Below are positions 1 through 8,001 of a DNA stretch of 13,043 bases, one piece after another. A model generated the notes under the pieces. That model worked only from the letters and a program-made list of their open reading frames with translations, ran no database searches and had not been told where the DNA came from. The number at the start of each line of letters is the position of its first letter. Position 1 is the stretch's first letter. Both the position numbers and the translations under genes were made by a program. This DNA is from Deltaproteobacteria bacterium (GTDB taxonomy: Bacteria; Desulfobacterota; DSM-4660; Desulfatiglandales; HGW-15), in assembly GCA_019308985.1 (NCBI GenBank), contig JAFDHB010000100.1:1-13043 (forward strand), given 5' to 3'.

Positions 1-518
1 TGAAGGAACTCCAAAGCATGAAGGAAGACGGCTCCATTCTTCGCTATACAAAGAAGGAAGCCCTCAAGATGGAGAAGGAACTCTTCAAGTTGGAAAGAAA
101 CCTGGGCGGTATCAAGGACATGGACGAGCTGCCGGGCGCAGTCTTTATCGTGGACCCGAAAAAGGAGCATATCGCGGTCAAGGAGGCCAATAAGCTGGGT
201 ATTCCAATAGTGGCCATTGGGGATACGAATTGTGATCCGGATGAGATTGATTACATTATCCCGGGAAACGATGATGCCATACGGGCCATCAGATTGATCT
301 GTTCCAGGATAGCGGATGCCTGTATTGAAGGGCACAACTTGGCCGAAGAGAGGTTGAGGGCAGAGAGTGGGGAAGAGGAGCTTCCAGAGGCCGAGCAACC
401 GCCTGAGGGCCAGCCTGCTGTGGCTGAAGGTGAGGAAGGGGAAAAGGGGCCTGAAGTGATCTTTGTATCTAAGAAAGACGAGCCGGAGACAAAAGAAAAG
501 GACTTGGAGGAAGAATAA
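1..518 (+). CDS. rpsB: 30S ribosomal protein S2, 5' truncated
   Basis: Only the C-terminal part of S2 is present; the frame is open from the first complete codon at position 3, so the gene begins before the window. S2 sits on the 30S subunit and is needed for S1 binding. The visible segment carries hallmark S2 blocks: [16 protein letters not shown], then LGGIKDM, then the [22 protein letters not shown] block and [12 protein letters not shown], in the order found in bacterial S2. After the conserved core ends there is a tail of about 50 residues rich in Glu, Pro and Gly, longer than the short acidic tail of E. coli S2. The next gene, tsf, starts one base after the stop codon, and its ribosome-binding site lies inside the last rpsB codons, so the two are probably translationally coupled. 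Identity is secure. Confidence 0.97.
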   Translation, partial: KELQSMKEDGSILRYTKKEALKMEKELFKLERNLGGIKDMDELPGAVFIVDPKKEHIAVKEANKLGIPIVAIGDTNCDPDEIDYIIPGNDDAIRAIRLICSRIADACIEGHNLAEERLRAESGEEELPEAEQPPEGQPAVAEGEEGEKGPEVIFVSKKDEPETKEKDLEEE

Positions 519-519
519 A

Positions 520-1125
520 TTGCAGATAGATGCTAGACTTGTAAAAGAGCTACGGGAAAAGACAGGCGTGGGAATCATGGACTGTAAAGAGGCCCTCAAG
601 CAATGTGAAGGTGACATAGAAAAGGCCATTGATTTTCTCAGAAAAAAGGGAATCGCCACCGCCAAGAAAAGGGGCGGGCGTAGTACCCGGGAGGGGCAGG
701 TTCAGTCATATATCCATGCCGGAGGGAAGATCGGGGTCCTGGTCGAGGTTAACTGCGAGACGGATTTCTCTGCCAAGACCGAGGATTTCACCAATTTCGT
801 AAAGGACATTGCCATGCAGATTGCCGCGACGAACCCGATTTCCGTTGATAGAGAGGGCATCCCAAGGGAGATCTTGGAAAGGGAAAGAGATATTTATGCC
901 ACCCAAGCGCGGGAGTCCGGCAAGCCTGAGAAGGTCACAGAAAAGATCGTGGAAGGAAAAATGAAGAAGTTTTATTCCGAGGCCTGCCTGCTTGAGCAGG
1001 CCTTTGTAAAGGATCCTGACAAGACGGTGCAGGATATCTTGAATGAGCTGATAGCAAAGACCGGTGAGAACATAGTTATCAGGCGTTTTACCCGCTACCA
1101 GCTTGGTGGTGCCGATGAACAGTAA
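520..1125 (+). CDS. tsf: Elongation factor Ts
   Basis: EF-Ts is the guanine nucleotide exchange factor that recycles EF-Tu-GDP in the cytoplasm. I chose the TTG at 520 as start: GGAGG at 506-510 lies nine bases upstream, and the protein then begins [20 protein letters not shown], the normal EF-Ts N-terminus. The frame is open further upstream, but that part overlaps rpsB and matches nothing in the family. The product is 201 aa, the short EF-Ts form (as in Thermus) rather than the ~283-aa E. coli form. The N-terminal UBA-like domain covers about residues 1-55. The core motif VEVNCETDF is at about 75-83; the family usually reads TDFVA or TDFVS after it, here TDFSA. It lies directly after rpsB and overlaps the start of pyrH by 11 bases. 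Confidence 0.96.
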   Translation: MQIDARLVKELREKTGVGIMDCKEALKQCEGDIEKAIDFLRKKGIATAKKRGGRSTREGQVQSYIHAGGKIGVLVEVNCETDFSAKTEDFTNFVKDIAMQIAATNPISVDREGIPREILERERDIYATQARESGKPEKVTEKIVEGKMKKFYSEACLLEQAFVKDPDKTVQDILNELIAKTGENIVIRRFTRYQLGGADEQ

Positions 1126-1894
1126 AAAGCCCCGCTACAGGCGCGTGCTGCTAAAGTTGAGCGGCGAGGCCCTGATGGGTGAAAAGACCTTTGGAATCGA
1201 CCCAGGGGTGCTCAAGGATGTGGGCCAAGAGATCAAGGAGGTTCATGGGCTCGGAGTCGAGATTGCAATAGTCATAGGCGGGGGGAACATTTTCCGCGGA
1301 CTCCACTCCTCTGAATATGGCATGGGGAGGGTTGCTGCAGATCACATGGGGATGCTGGCCACTGTCATTAATGCGATTGCTCTGAACGAGACCCTGAACC
1401 ATTTGGGCGTGGATAGCAGGGTAATGTCCGCTATCGACATAAACAAGGTGGCGGAGCCTTACATCAGGGAGAAGGCAATCAATCACCTTGAGAGAAAACG
1501 GGTCGTGGTCATAGGGGCCGGGACCGGCAATCCCTATTTCAGCACAGACACCGCTGCCGCCTTGAGGGCGATGGAGGTTCAGGCCGAGGTCCTGCTGAAG
1601 GCAACCAAGGTGGAGGGGGTATTTGACTCGGACCCGGAAAAGAACCCCGCCTCGAAGAGGTACAGGGAACTGGCCTATCACGAGGTATTGGAGAAACGCT
1701 TGGAGGTCATGGACATAACCGCGGTGTCATTGGCCATGGGACAGAACCTGCCGATAATAGTCTTCAATCTGCGCAAACGTGGGAACATTAAGAAGGTTGT
1801 TCTGGGACAAAAGGTCGGCACGATCATTTGGGGGGGAAGCGATGAGAGAGGAAATAATTTCCGAATGCCGCCAAAAGATGGACAAGACTATTGA
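1115..1894 (+). CDS. pyrH: UMP kinase
   Basis: UMP kinase phosphorylates UMP to UDP with ATP; it is a hexameric cytoplasmic enzyme of the amino-acid kinase fold. Seen: KLSGEAL near the N-terminus (phosphate loop), [48 protein letters not shown], and [17 protein letters not shown] followed by [10 protein letters not shown]. The ATG at 1115 is preferred over TTG/GTG codons at 1103-1109 because the family begins about ten residues before the kinase motif; it overlaps tsf by 11 bases. As read, the frame runs 20 codons past Trp239 and overlaps frr by 53 bases, giving 259 aa instead of about 240. The extension begins inside a run of seven G (1830-1836). One extra G would end the protein at residue 243, at a TGA overlapping the frr ATG. 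Either a homopolymer error, slippage or a genuine extension is possible. Function is secure; the 3' end is not. Confidence 0.94.
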   Translation: MNSKKPRYRRVLLKLSGEALMGEKTFGIDPGVLKDVGQEIKEVHGLGVEIAIVIGGGNIFRGLHSSEYGMGRVAADHMGMLATVINAIALNETLNHLGVDSRVMSAIDINKVAEPYIREKAINHLERKRVVVIGAGTGNPYFSTDTAAALRAMEVQAEVLLKATKVEGVFDSDPEKNPASKRYRELAYHEVLEKRLEVMDITAVSLAMGQNLPIIVFNLRKRGNIKKVVLGQKVGTIIWGGSDERGNNFRMPPKDGQDY

Positions 1895-2399
1895 GGCATT
1901 CAAAAAGGAGTTGGCTAAGATTAGAACCGGCCGGGCATCCCCGGCACTCCTGGACGGGATCAGAGTCAGCTGTTACGACACGCAGATGCCCCTGGATCAG
2001 GTGGCTTCCATCTCCGTGCCCGAAAGCCGCCTGATCACCATAAAACCATGGGACCAATCCATAATCGGGGAAATAGAGAAGAGCATCCTGAAATCCGAGC
2101 TTGGTTTGACCCCTATGAACGACGGGAAAATCATCAGGATTCCCATACCTCCCCTTACGGAAGAGCGACGGAAGGAACTTGCGAGGCTGGCAAAGAAAAT
2201 GGGGGAAGAAGGAAAGATATCCATACGCAATCACAGGAGAGAGGCCAACGAACTTCTCAAGGAGTTGAAGAACGAGAAGGAGATTTCAGAGGACGAGATG
2301 TACAAGGGCCAAGAGGAGGTCCAAAAGGTTACGGATGAATATATAAAGAAGATCGATGCCGTAACGGCCGAAAAGGAAAAGGAGATAATGGAGTTCTAG
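1842..2399 (+). CDS. frr: Ribosome recycling factor
   Basis: RRF works with EF-G to split the post-termination ribosome. The ATG at 1842 gives exactly 185 aa, the canonical length, beginning [20 protein letters not shown]. Hallmarks are KIRTGRASP (around residues 27-35), the central beta domain, [19 protein letters not shown] and a C-terminal helix ending EKEKEIMEF. The upstream purine run GGGGGGAAG serves as a plausible ribosome-binding site. It directly follows pyrH; the two overlap by 53 bases as sequenced, or by four (ATGA) if the G run is one base longer. The frame is open further upstream to 1779 but that part lies within pyrH and does not match RRF. Confidence 0.97.
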   Translation: MREEIISECRQKMDKTIEAFKKELAKIRTGRASPALLDGIRVSCYDTQMPLDQVASISVPESRLITIKPWDQSIIGEIEKSILKSELGLTPMNDGKIIRIPIPPLTEERRKELARLAKKMGEEGKISIRNHRREANELLKELKNEKEISEDEMYKGQEEVQKVTDEYIKKIDAVTAEKEKEIMEF

Positions 2400-2457
2400 G
2401 AGAGAGGGCCCCGATGGGCCTATGCCGACCATTTCTCCGTTTTCAGCCCCTCTCTCC
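2399..2457 (+). other. Stem-loop between frr and uppS
   Basis: A perfect 10-bp stem forms between 2399-2408 (GGAGAGAGGG) and 2448-2457 (CCCTCTCTCC). A second short hairpin, GGCCC/GGGCC with a CGAT loop at 2407-2420, competes with the base of the first. No T run follows the right arm, so it does not look like an intrinsic terminator. It lies in the 121-base gap between the frr stop and the preferred uppS start. It could stabilise mRNA or affect uppS translation; that role is inference. Confidence 0.45.
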
Positions 2458-2520
2458 TTGAAGCCGCCGCCGCTGATCGCCTGCATGTATCGAGTAAAAA
2501 GAAAGATCCTAGCTAGAGTG

Positions 2521-3258
2521 ATGGATGAACTAAAGCCAGAAAAGCTTCCCAGACATGTAGCCATAATAATGGATGGAAACGGCCGCTGGGCAAAAAAAAG
2601 GGCCTTGAATCGGATAAAGGGGCATGAGGAAGGGGCGGAATCCGTGCGCGAGATAGTGAGGGTCAGCAGGGAAATCGGGATACCTTTTCTTACCCTTTAC
2701 GCATTTTCAGAAGAGAATTGGAAGAGGTCAAGCTATGAAATCCAGGCGCTGATGAGTCTCTTGAAAAGGTTTCTCAGAAGCGAACTTGAGGAAATGCTGA
2801 CCAATGGTATTCGGCTTCAAGCAATCGGAAGAATACATAAGCTACCGAAGGACGTCAGGGAAGAGCTGAAGAAGATCACGGAGAAGACCAGCCACAACAA
2901 TGAAATGGTTCTCACTCTCGCACTGAGTTATGGGAGCAGGCAAGAGCTGGTTGATACAATCCAGAAGATAGCAAGGGATGTAAAGGCGGGAGATATCGCT
3001 CCGGAACAAATAGATGAAAGCCTTATCACCCTGAACCTGTACACGGCGGGGATTCCGGAACCGGACCTCCTGATCAGAACAAGCGCAGAGTACAGGGTCA
3101 GCAATTTTCTTCTCTGGCAGATCGCCTATACGGAGATGTACTTCACCCCCACCCTTTGGCCTGAATTCAGAAGAAAGGAATACATAGAGGCCATAAAGGA
3201 ATATCAAAGACGGGAGAGGAGATTCGGCGCCACTGGAGAGCAGCAGGTGCGTGACTGA
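2521..3258 (+). CDS. uppS: Undecaprenyl diphosphate synthase (cis-prenyltransferase)
   Basis: UppS adds isopentenyl diphosphate units in cis to farnesyl diphosphate, making the C55 lipid carrier for peptidoglycan and O-antigen synthesis. Seen, from the ATG at 2521: HVAIIMDGNGRWAKKR at residues 12-27 with the catalytic Asp18, GH at 34-35, LYAFSEENWKRS, and DLLIRTSAEYRVSNFLLWQ followed by IAYTEMYF and LWPEF near the C-terminus. The usual RTGGE or RTSGE motif reads RTSAE here, but the Arg, Glu, Arg and Ser pyrophosphate-binding positions remain. Length is 245 aa, normal for the family. The start is uncertain: the same frame is open to ATGs at 2485 and 2422, but the extra residues look non-homologous and 2422 would put the stem-loop inside the gene. 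None of the starts has a strong Shine-Dalgarno sequence. It sits between frr and cdsA, the conserved order. Confidence 0.95.
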   Translation: MDELKPEKLPRHVAIIMDGNGRWAKKRALNRIKGHEEGAESVREIVRVSREIGIPFLTLYAFSEENWKRSSYEIQALMSLLKRFLRSELEEMLTNGIRLQAIGRIHKLPKDVREELKKITEKTSHNNEMVLTLALSYGSRQELVDTIQKIARDVKAGDIAPEQIDESLITLNLYTAGIPEPDLLIRTSAEYRVSNFLLWQIAYTEMYFTPTLWPEFRRKEYIEAIKEYQRRERRFGATGEQQVRD

Positions 3259-3408
3259 ATGGGTTATGTCAGATATTGCCGTAGAACTGATTGGGATACC
3301 ACCGTGTTCAAAGGGGTCTTGTTGCTGGAATCAGGTCTTCAATCCCTTTTCAGGCCCTGGGTCAGATGGCCCCTCACTCTGGACCGATGAATGGAGCCGA
3401 AGGGGTAG

Positions 3409-4212
3409 ATGCACTTAAAGCGGTGGCTCACGGCCATAATAGCGATTCCTCTTGTCCTTTACCTATTGGGGCCCGCACCCAGATGGGCCTTTCAACACTT
3501 CATATTCCTGGTCTCCATCCTGGGCCTCCTGGAGTTCTACGGCATCAGTTCCCCCGAAATTCCCAGGTCCCTGAGGATCGTGAGCCTGGTCTTGGCCTAC
3601 CCCCTTTTCCATTTCATCTCGAGGGGGCCCTTGGTAATGATCCTTCCCGCTGCCTCCCTTTGGGTGATAATACCGGGGATCCTTTATCTTTTCCTATATC
3701 GATCTCAAAGGACCAATGCCTCGGAAGGGATCGGCAAGATACTGTTCGGTTTCTTTTATATCTGCCTGCCATTGTCCCTTCTCATTTTCATAGAGAGGTA
3801 TCCCAGGGGAGATCTGTGGATCGTCTTTCTCCTCTGCGTGGTGTTTTCCACGGATACCGGCGCCTATTATGCGGGGAGATTTCTCGGAAGACACAGGCTT
3901 TATCCTTCGATCAGCCCCGGAAAGACCTGGGAAGGAGCAGTGGGCGGATTCCTCGCAGGCATGCTTGCAGCCGTCATAGTTTCAAGAATACTACCTCCCG
4001 TTGATCTTGGAATCCCTGTAATAGCGTTGGCCGCGGGCCTCTCCATTTTGAGCCAGATCGGTGACCTCGTGGAATCCATGATAAAGAGGAACCACGGGGT
4101 AAAGGACTCCGGGAGAATCCTTCCCGGTCACGGAGGGATCCTGGATAGGATAGACGGCCTGCTGTTTGCTATCCCGGTCCTCTATTTTTTCCTGGCCTGG
4201 TACCTGCCCTAG
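3409..4212 (+). CDS. cdsA: Phosphatidate cytidylyltransferase (CDP-diacylglycerol synthase)
   Basis: CdsA converts phosphatidic acid and CTP to CDP-diacylglycerol in the inner membrane, the substrate for PssA encoded further along this window. The 267-aa protein is mostly hydrophobic, with several membrane segments. Near the C-terminus (about residues 223-249) it carries the CDP-DAG synthase signature in full: S-x-x-K-R, then K-D-x-G, then PGHGG-x-x-DR-x-[12 protein letters not shown] and PGKTWEG in the middle are also typical. The ATG at 3409 must be at or before the start, because a TAG stop lies immediately upstream in frame at 3406-3408; AAGGGG at 3400-3405 is a possible ribosome-binding site. 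It follows uppS after 150 bases. Confidence 0.96.
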   Translation: MHLKRWLTAIIAIPLVLYLLGPAPRWAFQHFIFLVSILGLLEFYGISSPEIPRSLRIVSLVLAYPLFHFISRGPLVMILPAASLWVIIPGILYLFLYRSQRTNASEGIGKILFGFFYICLPLSLLIFIERYPRGDLWIVFLLCVVFSTDTGAYYAGRFLGRHRLYPSISPGKTWEGAVGGFLAGMLAAVIVSRILPPVDLGIPVIALAAGLSILSQIGDLVESMIKRNHGVKDSGRILPGHGGILDRIDGLLFAIPVLYFFLAWYLP

Positions 4213-4334
4213 AGACAAAATGCATCGTATTTGGTATCATTAATCCAGGCCATGGGAAAGTACCGAGGGAGAGCGGCAGGGAGAAGGGGGCGTTTTTCAA
4301 AGGTCTCAATGCATGGGTATGGAGTTGGAGCATT

Positions 4335-5297
4335 ATGGGATACTATTCATTTGACAGGGAGAGAGTGTTGGTGACCGGGGGGGCAGGATTTCTGGGTTCC
4401 CATCTTTGTGAAAGGCTGCTGGATAGAGGGAATAATGTCATCTGCCTGGATAATTTTTTCACGGGTCAGAAACGTAATATCTTCCACCTCATGGATAATA
4501 GGAATTTTGAGGTGGTGCGTCACGACCTTGTGAATTCCATCTTTCTGGAGGTGGACCAGATTTACAACCTGGCGTGCCCCGCCTCTCCCATCCACTATCA
4601 ATACAACCCGGTCAAGACCACAAAGACGAGCGTGATGGGGGCCATAAATATGCTGGGACTGGCAAAGAGGGTCAAGGCCAAGATATTGCAGGCTTCCACG
4701 AGCGAGATTTACGGGGATCCGACAGTGCATCCGCAGAAAGAGACCTATTGGGGAAACGTGAACACTATAGGTGTAAGGGCTTGTTATGACGAAGGAAAAC
4801 GTTGCGCTGAAACCCTTTTTTTTGATTATTACAGGCAAAACGGGGTAAATATTCGGGTAGTGCGAATCTTCAACACCTACGGCCCAAGAATGCACCCGAA
4901 CGACGGAAGAGTGATCAGTAATTTCATTATTCAGGCATTGAAAGGAGAGCCCATTACAATTTTCGGTGACGGCACCCAGACCAGATCCTTTTGCTACGTG
5001 GATGACATGGTTGAGGGAATTATTCGCATGATGGACGGCCCTGATGATTTCATAGGACCCGTTAACCTTGGAAACCCGACAGAGCACGAGATTCTTACCT
5101 TGGCAGAAAAGATAAAAGCGCTGACCGGATCCAGATCTCCCATCAATTTCCTCCCTCCCACCGAGGATGACCCCAGGAGGCGACGACCTGATATTACCCT
5201 TGCCAAGGAGAGGCTTCACTGGGAGCCCAAGGTCGACCTGGAAGAAGGCTTGAAGGAGACCATAGATTATTTTAGGGGGCTTCTCGCTGAGAGATGA
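4335..5297 (+). CDS. UDP-glucuronate decarboxylase-like SDR enzyme (UDP-xylose synthase type)
   Basis: An extended short-chain dehydrogenase of the UXS family, which oxidises and decarboxylates UDP-glucuronate to UDP-xylose (or its 4-keto sugar) using bound NAD. Seen: the Rossmann motif TGGAGFLG at residues 14-21, [34 protein letters not shown] (Ser/Thr and Glu124 of the active site), the catalytic Tyr151-x-x-x-Lys155 in [42 protein letters not shown] and RRRPDIT. Length of 320 aa is normal. [10 protein letters not shown] replaces the commoner NPIGPRSCYD, a mild divergence. The start ATG at 4335 has GGAG at 4327-4330. It lies 122 bases after cdsA and its TGA overlaps the dxr ATG (ATGA, 5294-5297), so the two are probably co-translated. 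Closely related dTDP- or UDP-sugar dehydratases/epimerases are the main alternative; the UXS motifs make that less likely. Confidence 0.88.
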   Translation: MGYYSFDRERVLVTGGAGFLGSHLCERLLDRGNNVICLDNFFTGQKRNIFHLMDNRNFEVVRHDLVNSIFLEVDQIYNLACPASPIHYQYNPVKTTKTSVMGAINMLGLAKRVKAKILQASTSEIYGDPTVHPQKETYWGNVNTIGVRACYDEGKRCAETLFFDYYRQNGVNIRVVRIFNTYGPRMHPNDGRVISNFIIQALKGEPITIFGDGTQTRSFCYVDDMVEGIIRMMDGPDDFIGPVNLGNPTEHEILTLAEKIKALTGSRSPINFLPPTEDDPRRRRPDITLAKERLHWEPKVDLEEGLKETIDYFRGLLAER

Positions 5298-6469
5298 AAA
5301 GAATCGCCATACTCGGCTCAACGGGCTCGATAGGGTCGAGTGCCTTAAAGGTTATCGAAGATAATCCGGAAAGATACAGGGTCGTCGCCCTGGCCGCAGG
5401 CAGGAACATCTCTCTCCTGTTAAGACAGATAGAGAAGTTCAGGCCCAAATATGTGGCAACGCTTGATGCCGAGATCGCAGAAAGTCTGCGTGGTCAGCTT
5501 GGCAGGAACCTCTGTGTCGAGGTCTTTTCAGGAGAGGAGGGAGTAGCACAGGTGGCCACAATGGAAGAGGTGGACACGGTGATCTCCGCAATTACGGGTG
5601 CGGCAGGGCTCATTCCTACCTATGAGGCGATCAAGAAGGGCAAGCAGGTAGCGCTCGCCAACAAGGAGACCATGGTCATGGCCGGTTCGCTGGTAATGGA
5701 TGAGGCCAGGAAGAGGGGCGTGACCATACTGCCTGTGGATAGTGAGCACAGTGCCGTATTTCAGTCAATGCAGGGTCATCCCAGGGAAGATGTGAGACGA
5801 GTCATATTGACTGCGTCGGGGGGGCCCTTCAAGGAGTTGCCACTTGAAGAAATGGAGAAGGTTACCCCCAAGGAGGCATTGAAACATCCCAACTGGGATA
5901 TGGGCCCCAAGATAACCATAGACAGCGCTACCATGATGAATAAGGGGCTGGAGGTCATAGAGGCCAAGTGGCTCTTTGATCTGAACATTGAGCAAATAAA
6001 CGTCCTGATACATCCCCAGAGTATAATACATTCCATGGTGGAGTATCAGGATGGCTCCATCATCGCCCAGATGGGAATACCTGACATGATTACGCCTATA
6101 TCCTATGCCCTATCCTATCCCCATCACATCCAAACCCGGCTCCCTTATCTGGAGTTGGCTGAGATCGGCGAATTGAGCTTTGAGAAACCGGATTTCAAGA
6201 GGTTCCGGTGCCTTGAGCTGGCGTTCGAGGCCATCAGCATTGGCGGCTCTATGCCGGTAGTGATGAATGGTGCGAATGAGATAGCGGTGGAGTCCTTCCT
6301 GGAGGGAGCCATAGGGTTCCTTCAAATCCCTATCCTAATTCAGAAGACCATGGAAGCACACAGGCCCTTTTCCATTGAAGGGATAGAGAAGGTCTTGGAG
6401 GCGGATGCCTGGGCCAGGGACACTGCCAGGCGGATTCAGAGAGACCTGGCCGGGGGCCGGATGCCTTAA
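5294..6469 (+). CDS. dxr: 1-deoxy-D-xylulose 5-phosphate reductoisomerase
   Basis: Dxr (IspC) performs the first committed step of the MEP isoprenoid pathway: it rearranges and reduces DXP to 2-C-methyl-D-erythritol 4-phosphate with NADPH and a divalent metal. Seen: [11 protein letters not shown] at residues 8-18 (NADPH binding), [12 protein letters not shown] at 120-131, the metal ligands Asp149 and Glu151 in VDSEHSA, TASGGPF at 173-179, [20 protein letters not shown] then GLEVIEAKW with the third metal ligand Glu220, and [17 protein letters not shown]. Length is 391 aa, typical. The start ATG overlaps the stop of the upstream SDR gene. It supplies precursors for the lipid carrier made by UppS in the same block. 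Confidence 0.97.
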   Translation: MKRIAILGSTGSIGSSALKVIEDNPERYRVVALAAGRNISLLLRQIEKFRPKYVATLDAEIAESLRGQLGRNLCVEVFSGEEGVAQVATMEEVDTVISAITGAAGLIPTYEAIKKGKQVALANKETMVMAGSLVMDEARKRGVTILPVDSEHSAVFQSMQGHPREDVRRVILTASGGPFKELPLEEMEKVTPKEALKHPNWDMGPKITIDSATMMNKGLEVIEAKWLFDLNIEQINVLIHPQSIIHSMVEYQDGSIIAQMGIPDMITPISYALSYPHHIQTRLPYLELAEIGELSFEKPDFKRFRCLELAFEAISIGGSMPVVMNGANEIAVESFLEGAIGFLQIPILIQKTMEAHRPFSIEGIEKVLEADAWARDTARRIQRDLAGGRMP

Positions 6470-6554
6470 AGTCTAGGTTATGAGCAAATACCGGGATATC
6501 CGCTTCCTGGATGCAGAGGGGCGGTGATCGGGAGGGATGGAAGCAGCATGTTCT

Positions 6555-6598
6555 ATGTTGTATTAAGGCGTCTGAATGTTGTATGATGGTCTTACCAT
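6555..6598 (+). promoter_or_regulatory. Candidate promoter/operator region upstream of rseP
   Basis: The 217-base dxr-rseP gap contains two copies of ATGTTGTAT at 6555-6563 and 6576-6584, spaced 21 bp start to start (about two helical turns). Next comes the inverted repeat ATGGT-CTT-ACCAT at 6586-6598. TATGAT at 6582-6587 matches a -10 box at five of six bases, with TTGTAT 18 bases upstream as a poor -35. This could be a separate promoter for rseP under a regulator, but it rests on short motifs only. I see no gene in the rest of the gap. Confidence 0.25.
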
Positions 6599-6686
6599 GA
6601 CAGCTTGACATTGGAAGGTCGTTGCCAGGGCCGTAAGTGCTTGCGGGGCTGAGGGGCAATCCCATGTCTATAAAACCAGGTGAATA

Positions 6687-7769
6687 ATGCACTATCTTAT
6701 CTATTACTTCTTGCCCTTTATAGTGGTTCTCGGGATCTTGATATTTTTCCACGAACTGGGGCATTTCCTCGTTGCAAAGAGGTTCGGGGTAAAGGTACTC
6801 AAGTTCTCCCTGGGATTTGGATACAAGCTGGTAGGGAAAAAGATAGGGGAGACCGAGTATCTGATTTCCACAGTTCCCCTTGGAGGATACGTTAAGATGC
6901 TGGGGGAGAGCGAAGACGAAGAGGAGGACGTTCCGCCCCTTGAGGCTGAAAGGGCCTTCAGCAATAAGCCTGTATTGGTGCGAATCGCAATCGTGGCAGC
7001 AGGCCCCTTTTTCAATCTGGCCCTGGCACTCCTGCTCTTCTGCGGTCTCTACATGATAGCCGGTAAGTATGTAATGACCACGGAGATAGGGCAGGTCAGG
7101 GAAGGTTCCCCGGCCGGTAAGGCAGGTCTTTCAAAGGGCGATATCATTGTCTCGGTAATGGGAAAGGAGACCGGGAGTTGGGCGGAGATAAAGGAAATTG
7201 TCAAGGGCATGGCCGGGAGGCCCATCGAGATCGTAGTGAGGAGGGGGAGGGGTCTGAAGACCTTTACCGTAATTCCGGAAGAGGCTGTTGAGAAGAATAT
7301 ATTCGGGGAAGAGGTCAAGTCCGCCTTGATAGGGATAGTGGCTGCCGGAAAGTATCAGAGGGTAGAGCTTGGCCCCCTGGAGGCCGTGGGAGAGGGGTTT
7401 CGAAAGACATGGGAGGTCATTTCCTTGACCTGTCTGACGGTAGTAAAGCTATTGCAGCGGGTGGTGCCCATCAAGACCCTGGGCGGTCCGATCTTGATAG
7501 GGCAAATGACGGGCCAGCTGGCCCAGGAGAGCTTCTCCTATCTTATCCCCTTTATGGCGGTTATCAGCATTAATCTGGGCATATTGAATCTCCTCCCGGT
7601 CCCTATACTGGATGGGGGGCTCATTCTCTTTCTCCTGATCGAACTTATCCTTGGCAAACCCATAAGCCTGAAGAAACGGGATTTGGCCCAGAAGGTGGGG
7701 CTTTTTTTGCTTATATTTCTTATGGCGGTGGTCTTTTACAATGATATTTCGAGACTCTTCCAAAGATGA
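6687..7769 (+). CDS. rseP: RIP metalloprotease RseP (site-2 protease family)
   Basis: RseP is an inner-membrane zinc protease that cleaves membrane-anchored anti-sigma factors and remnant signal peptides. Seen: the zinc-binding HELGH at residues 22-26 in the first membrane helix, SLGFGYKL and VPLGGYVKMLGE, a second hydrophobic segment around AAGPFFNLALALLLF, one PDZ domain (about residues 125-200, with GSPAGKAGLSKGDIIVSV), and the third active-site element NLLPVPILDGG at about 301-311, whose Asp is the third zinc ligand. Length is 360 aa with a single PDZ domain, against 450 aa and two PDZ domains in E. coli; the one-PDZ form is common outside gammaproteobacteria. ATG 6687 has AGGTGA at 6678-6683. 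It follows dxr in the usual order. Confidence 0.95.
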   Translation: MHYLIYYFLPFIVVLGILIFFHELGHFLVAKRFGVKVLKFSLGFGYKLVGKKIGETEYLISTVPLGGYVKMLGESEDEEEDVPPLEAERAFSNKPVLVRIAIVAAGPFFNLALALLLFCGLYMIAGKYVMTTEIGQVREGSPAGKAGLSKGDIIVSVMGKETGSWAEIKEIVKGMAGRPIEIVVRRGRGLKTFTVIPEEAVEKNIFGEEVKSALIGIVAAGKYQRVELGPLEAVGEGFRKTWEVISLTCLTVVKLLQRVVPIKTLGGPILIGQMTGQLAQESFSYLIPFMAVISINLGILNLLPVPILDGGLILFLLIELILGKPISLKKRDLAQKVGLFLLIFLMAVVFYNDISRLFQR

Positions 7770-8001
7770 TATGATGCTTCCGCAAAAACGCCATCTGCGG
7801 CGTTGCGCCGCAATCATTTACCCCGTTAAATAACCCTGAATCCCTAACTATTGAACGGACGATGTTCTCTGAGGATTCTAGGCCTTTGATTCAATGCGAA
7901 AAATGCCCATTTAACGGGGCAGGGATGAAGTGCAACGCAGATCGCTAGATCCCGCCCGCGGGGAATTGGACTTTTTGCGAAGCCATAAAGAATCATATGA
8001 T
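7769..8001. repeat. Long imperfect inverted repeat, possible miniature insertion between rseP and tsaB
   Basis: Three pairs of nested arms, all in register, span 7776-7983: GCTTC(C)GCAAAAA at 7776-7788 with TTTTTGCGAAGC at 7972-7983 (one bulged C); ATCTGCG(GC)GTTGC at 7793-7806 with GCAACGCAGAT at 7932-7942; and CCCCGTTAAAT at 7821-7831 with ATTTAACGGGG at 7909-7919, perfect over 11 bp. A separate local hairpin, TGCGGCG-TTG-CGCCGCA, lies at 7796-7812. ATATGAT flanks the region at 7769-7775 and 7995-8001, a possible 7-bp target duplication, though the right copy lies 11 bases beyond the outer arm. No protein is encoded inside. It resembles a MITE or palindromic intergenic repeat; copies elsewhere in the genome would confirm that. 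Confidence 0.65.

Noticed and set aside
3291..4004. A 237-codon plus-strand frame overlapping cdsA.
   Set aside because: It runs out of frame through the CdsA membrane segments, and its sequence (Pro-, His-, Arg-rich) resembles no family; cdsA carries the clear signature.
4347..5321. A 324-codon open frame on the minus strand opposite the UXS-like gene.
   Set aside because: It is antisense to a gene with a full set of catalytic motifs and shows no recognisable domain; long antisense frames are common opposite such genes.
6480..6527. A 15-codon frame (MSKYRDIRFLDAEGR) after dxr, considered as a leader peptide.
   Set aside because: It has no properly spaced ribosome-binding site and no attenuator structure after it.
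6605..6610. TTGACA upstream of rseP, considered as a -35 box.
   Set aside because: The sequence 16-18 bases downstream (GGGCCG) does not resemble a -10 box.
7796..7812. GC-rich hairpin TGCGGCG-TTG-CGCCGCA after rseP, considered as an intrinsic terminator.
   Set aside because: No T run follows it, and it is part of the larger inverted repeat.
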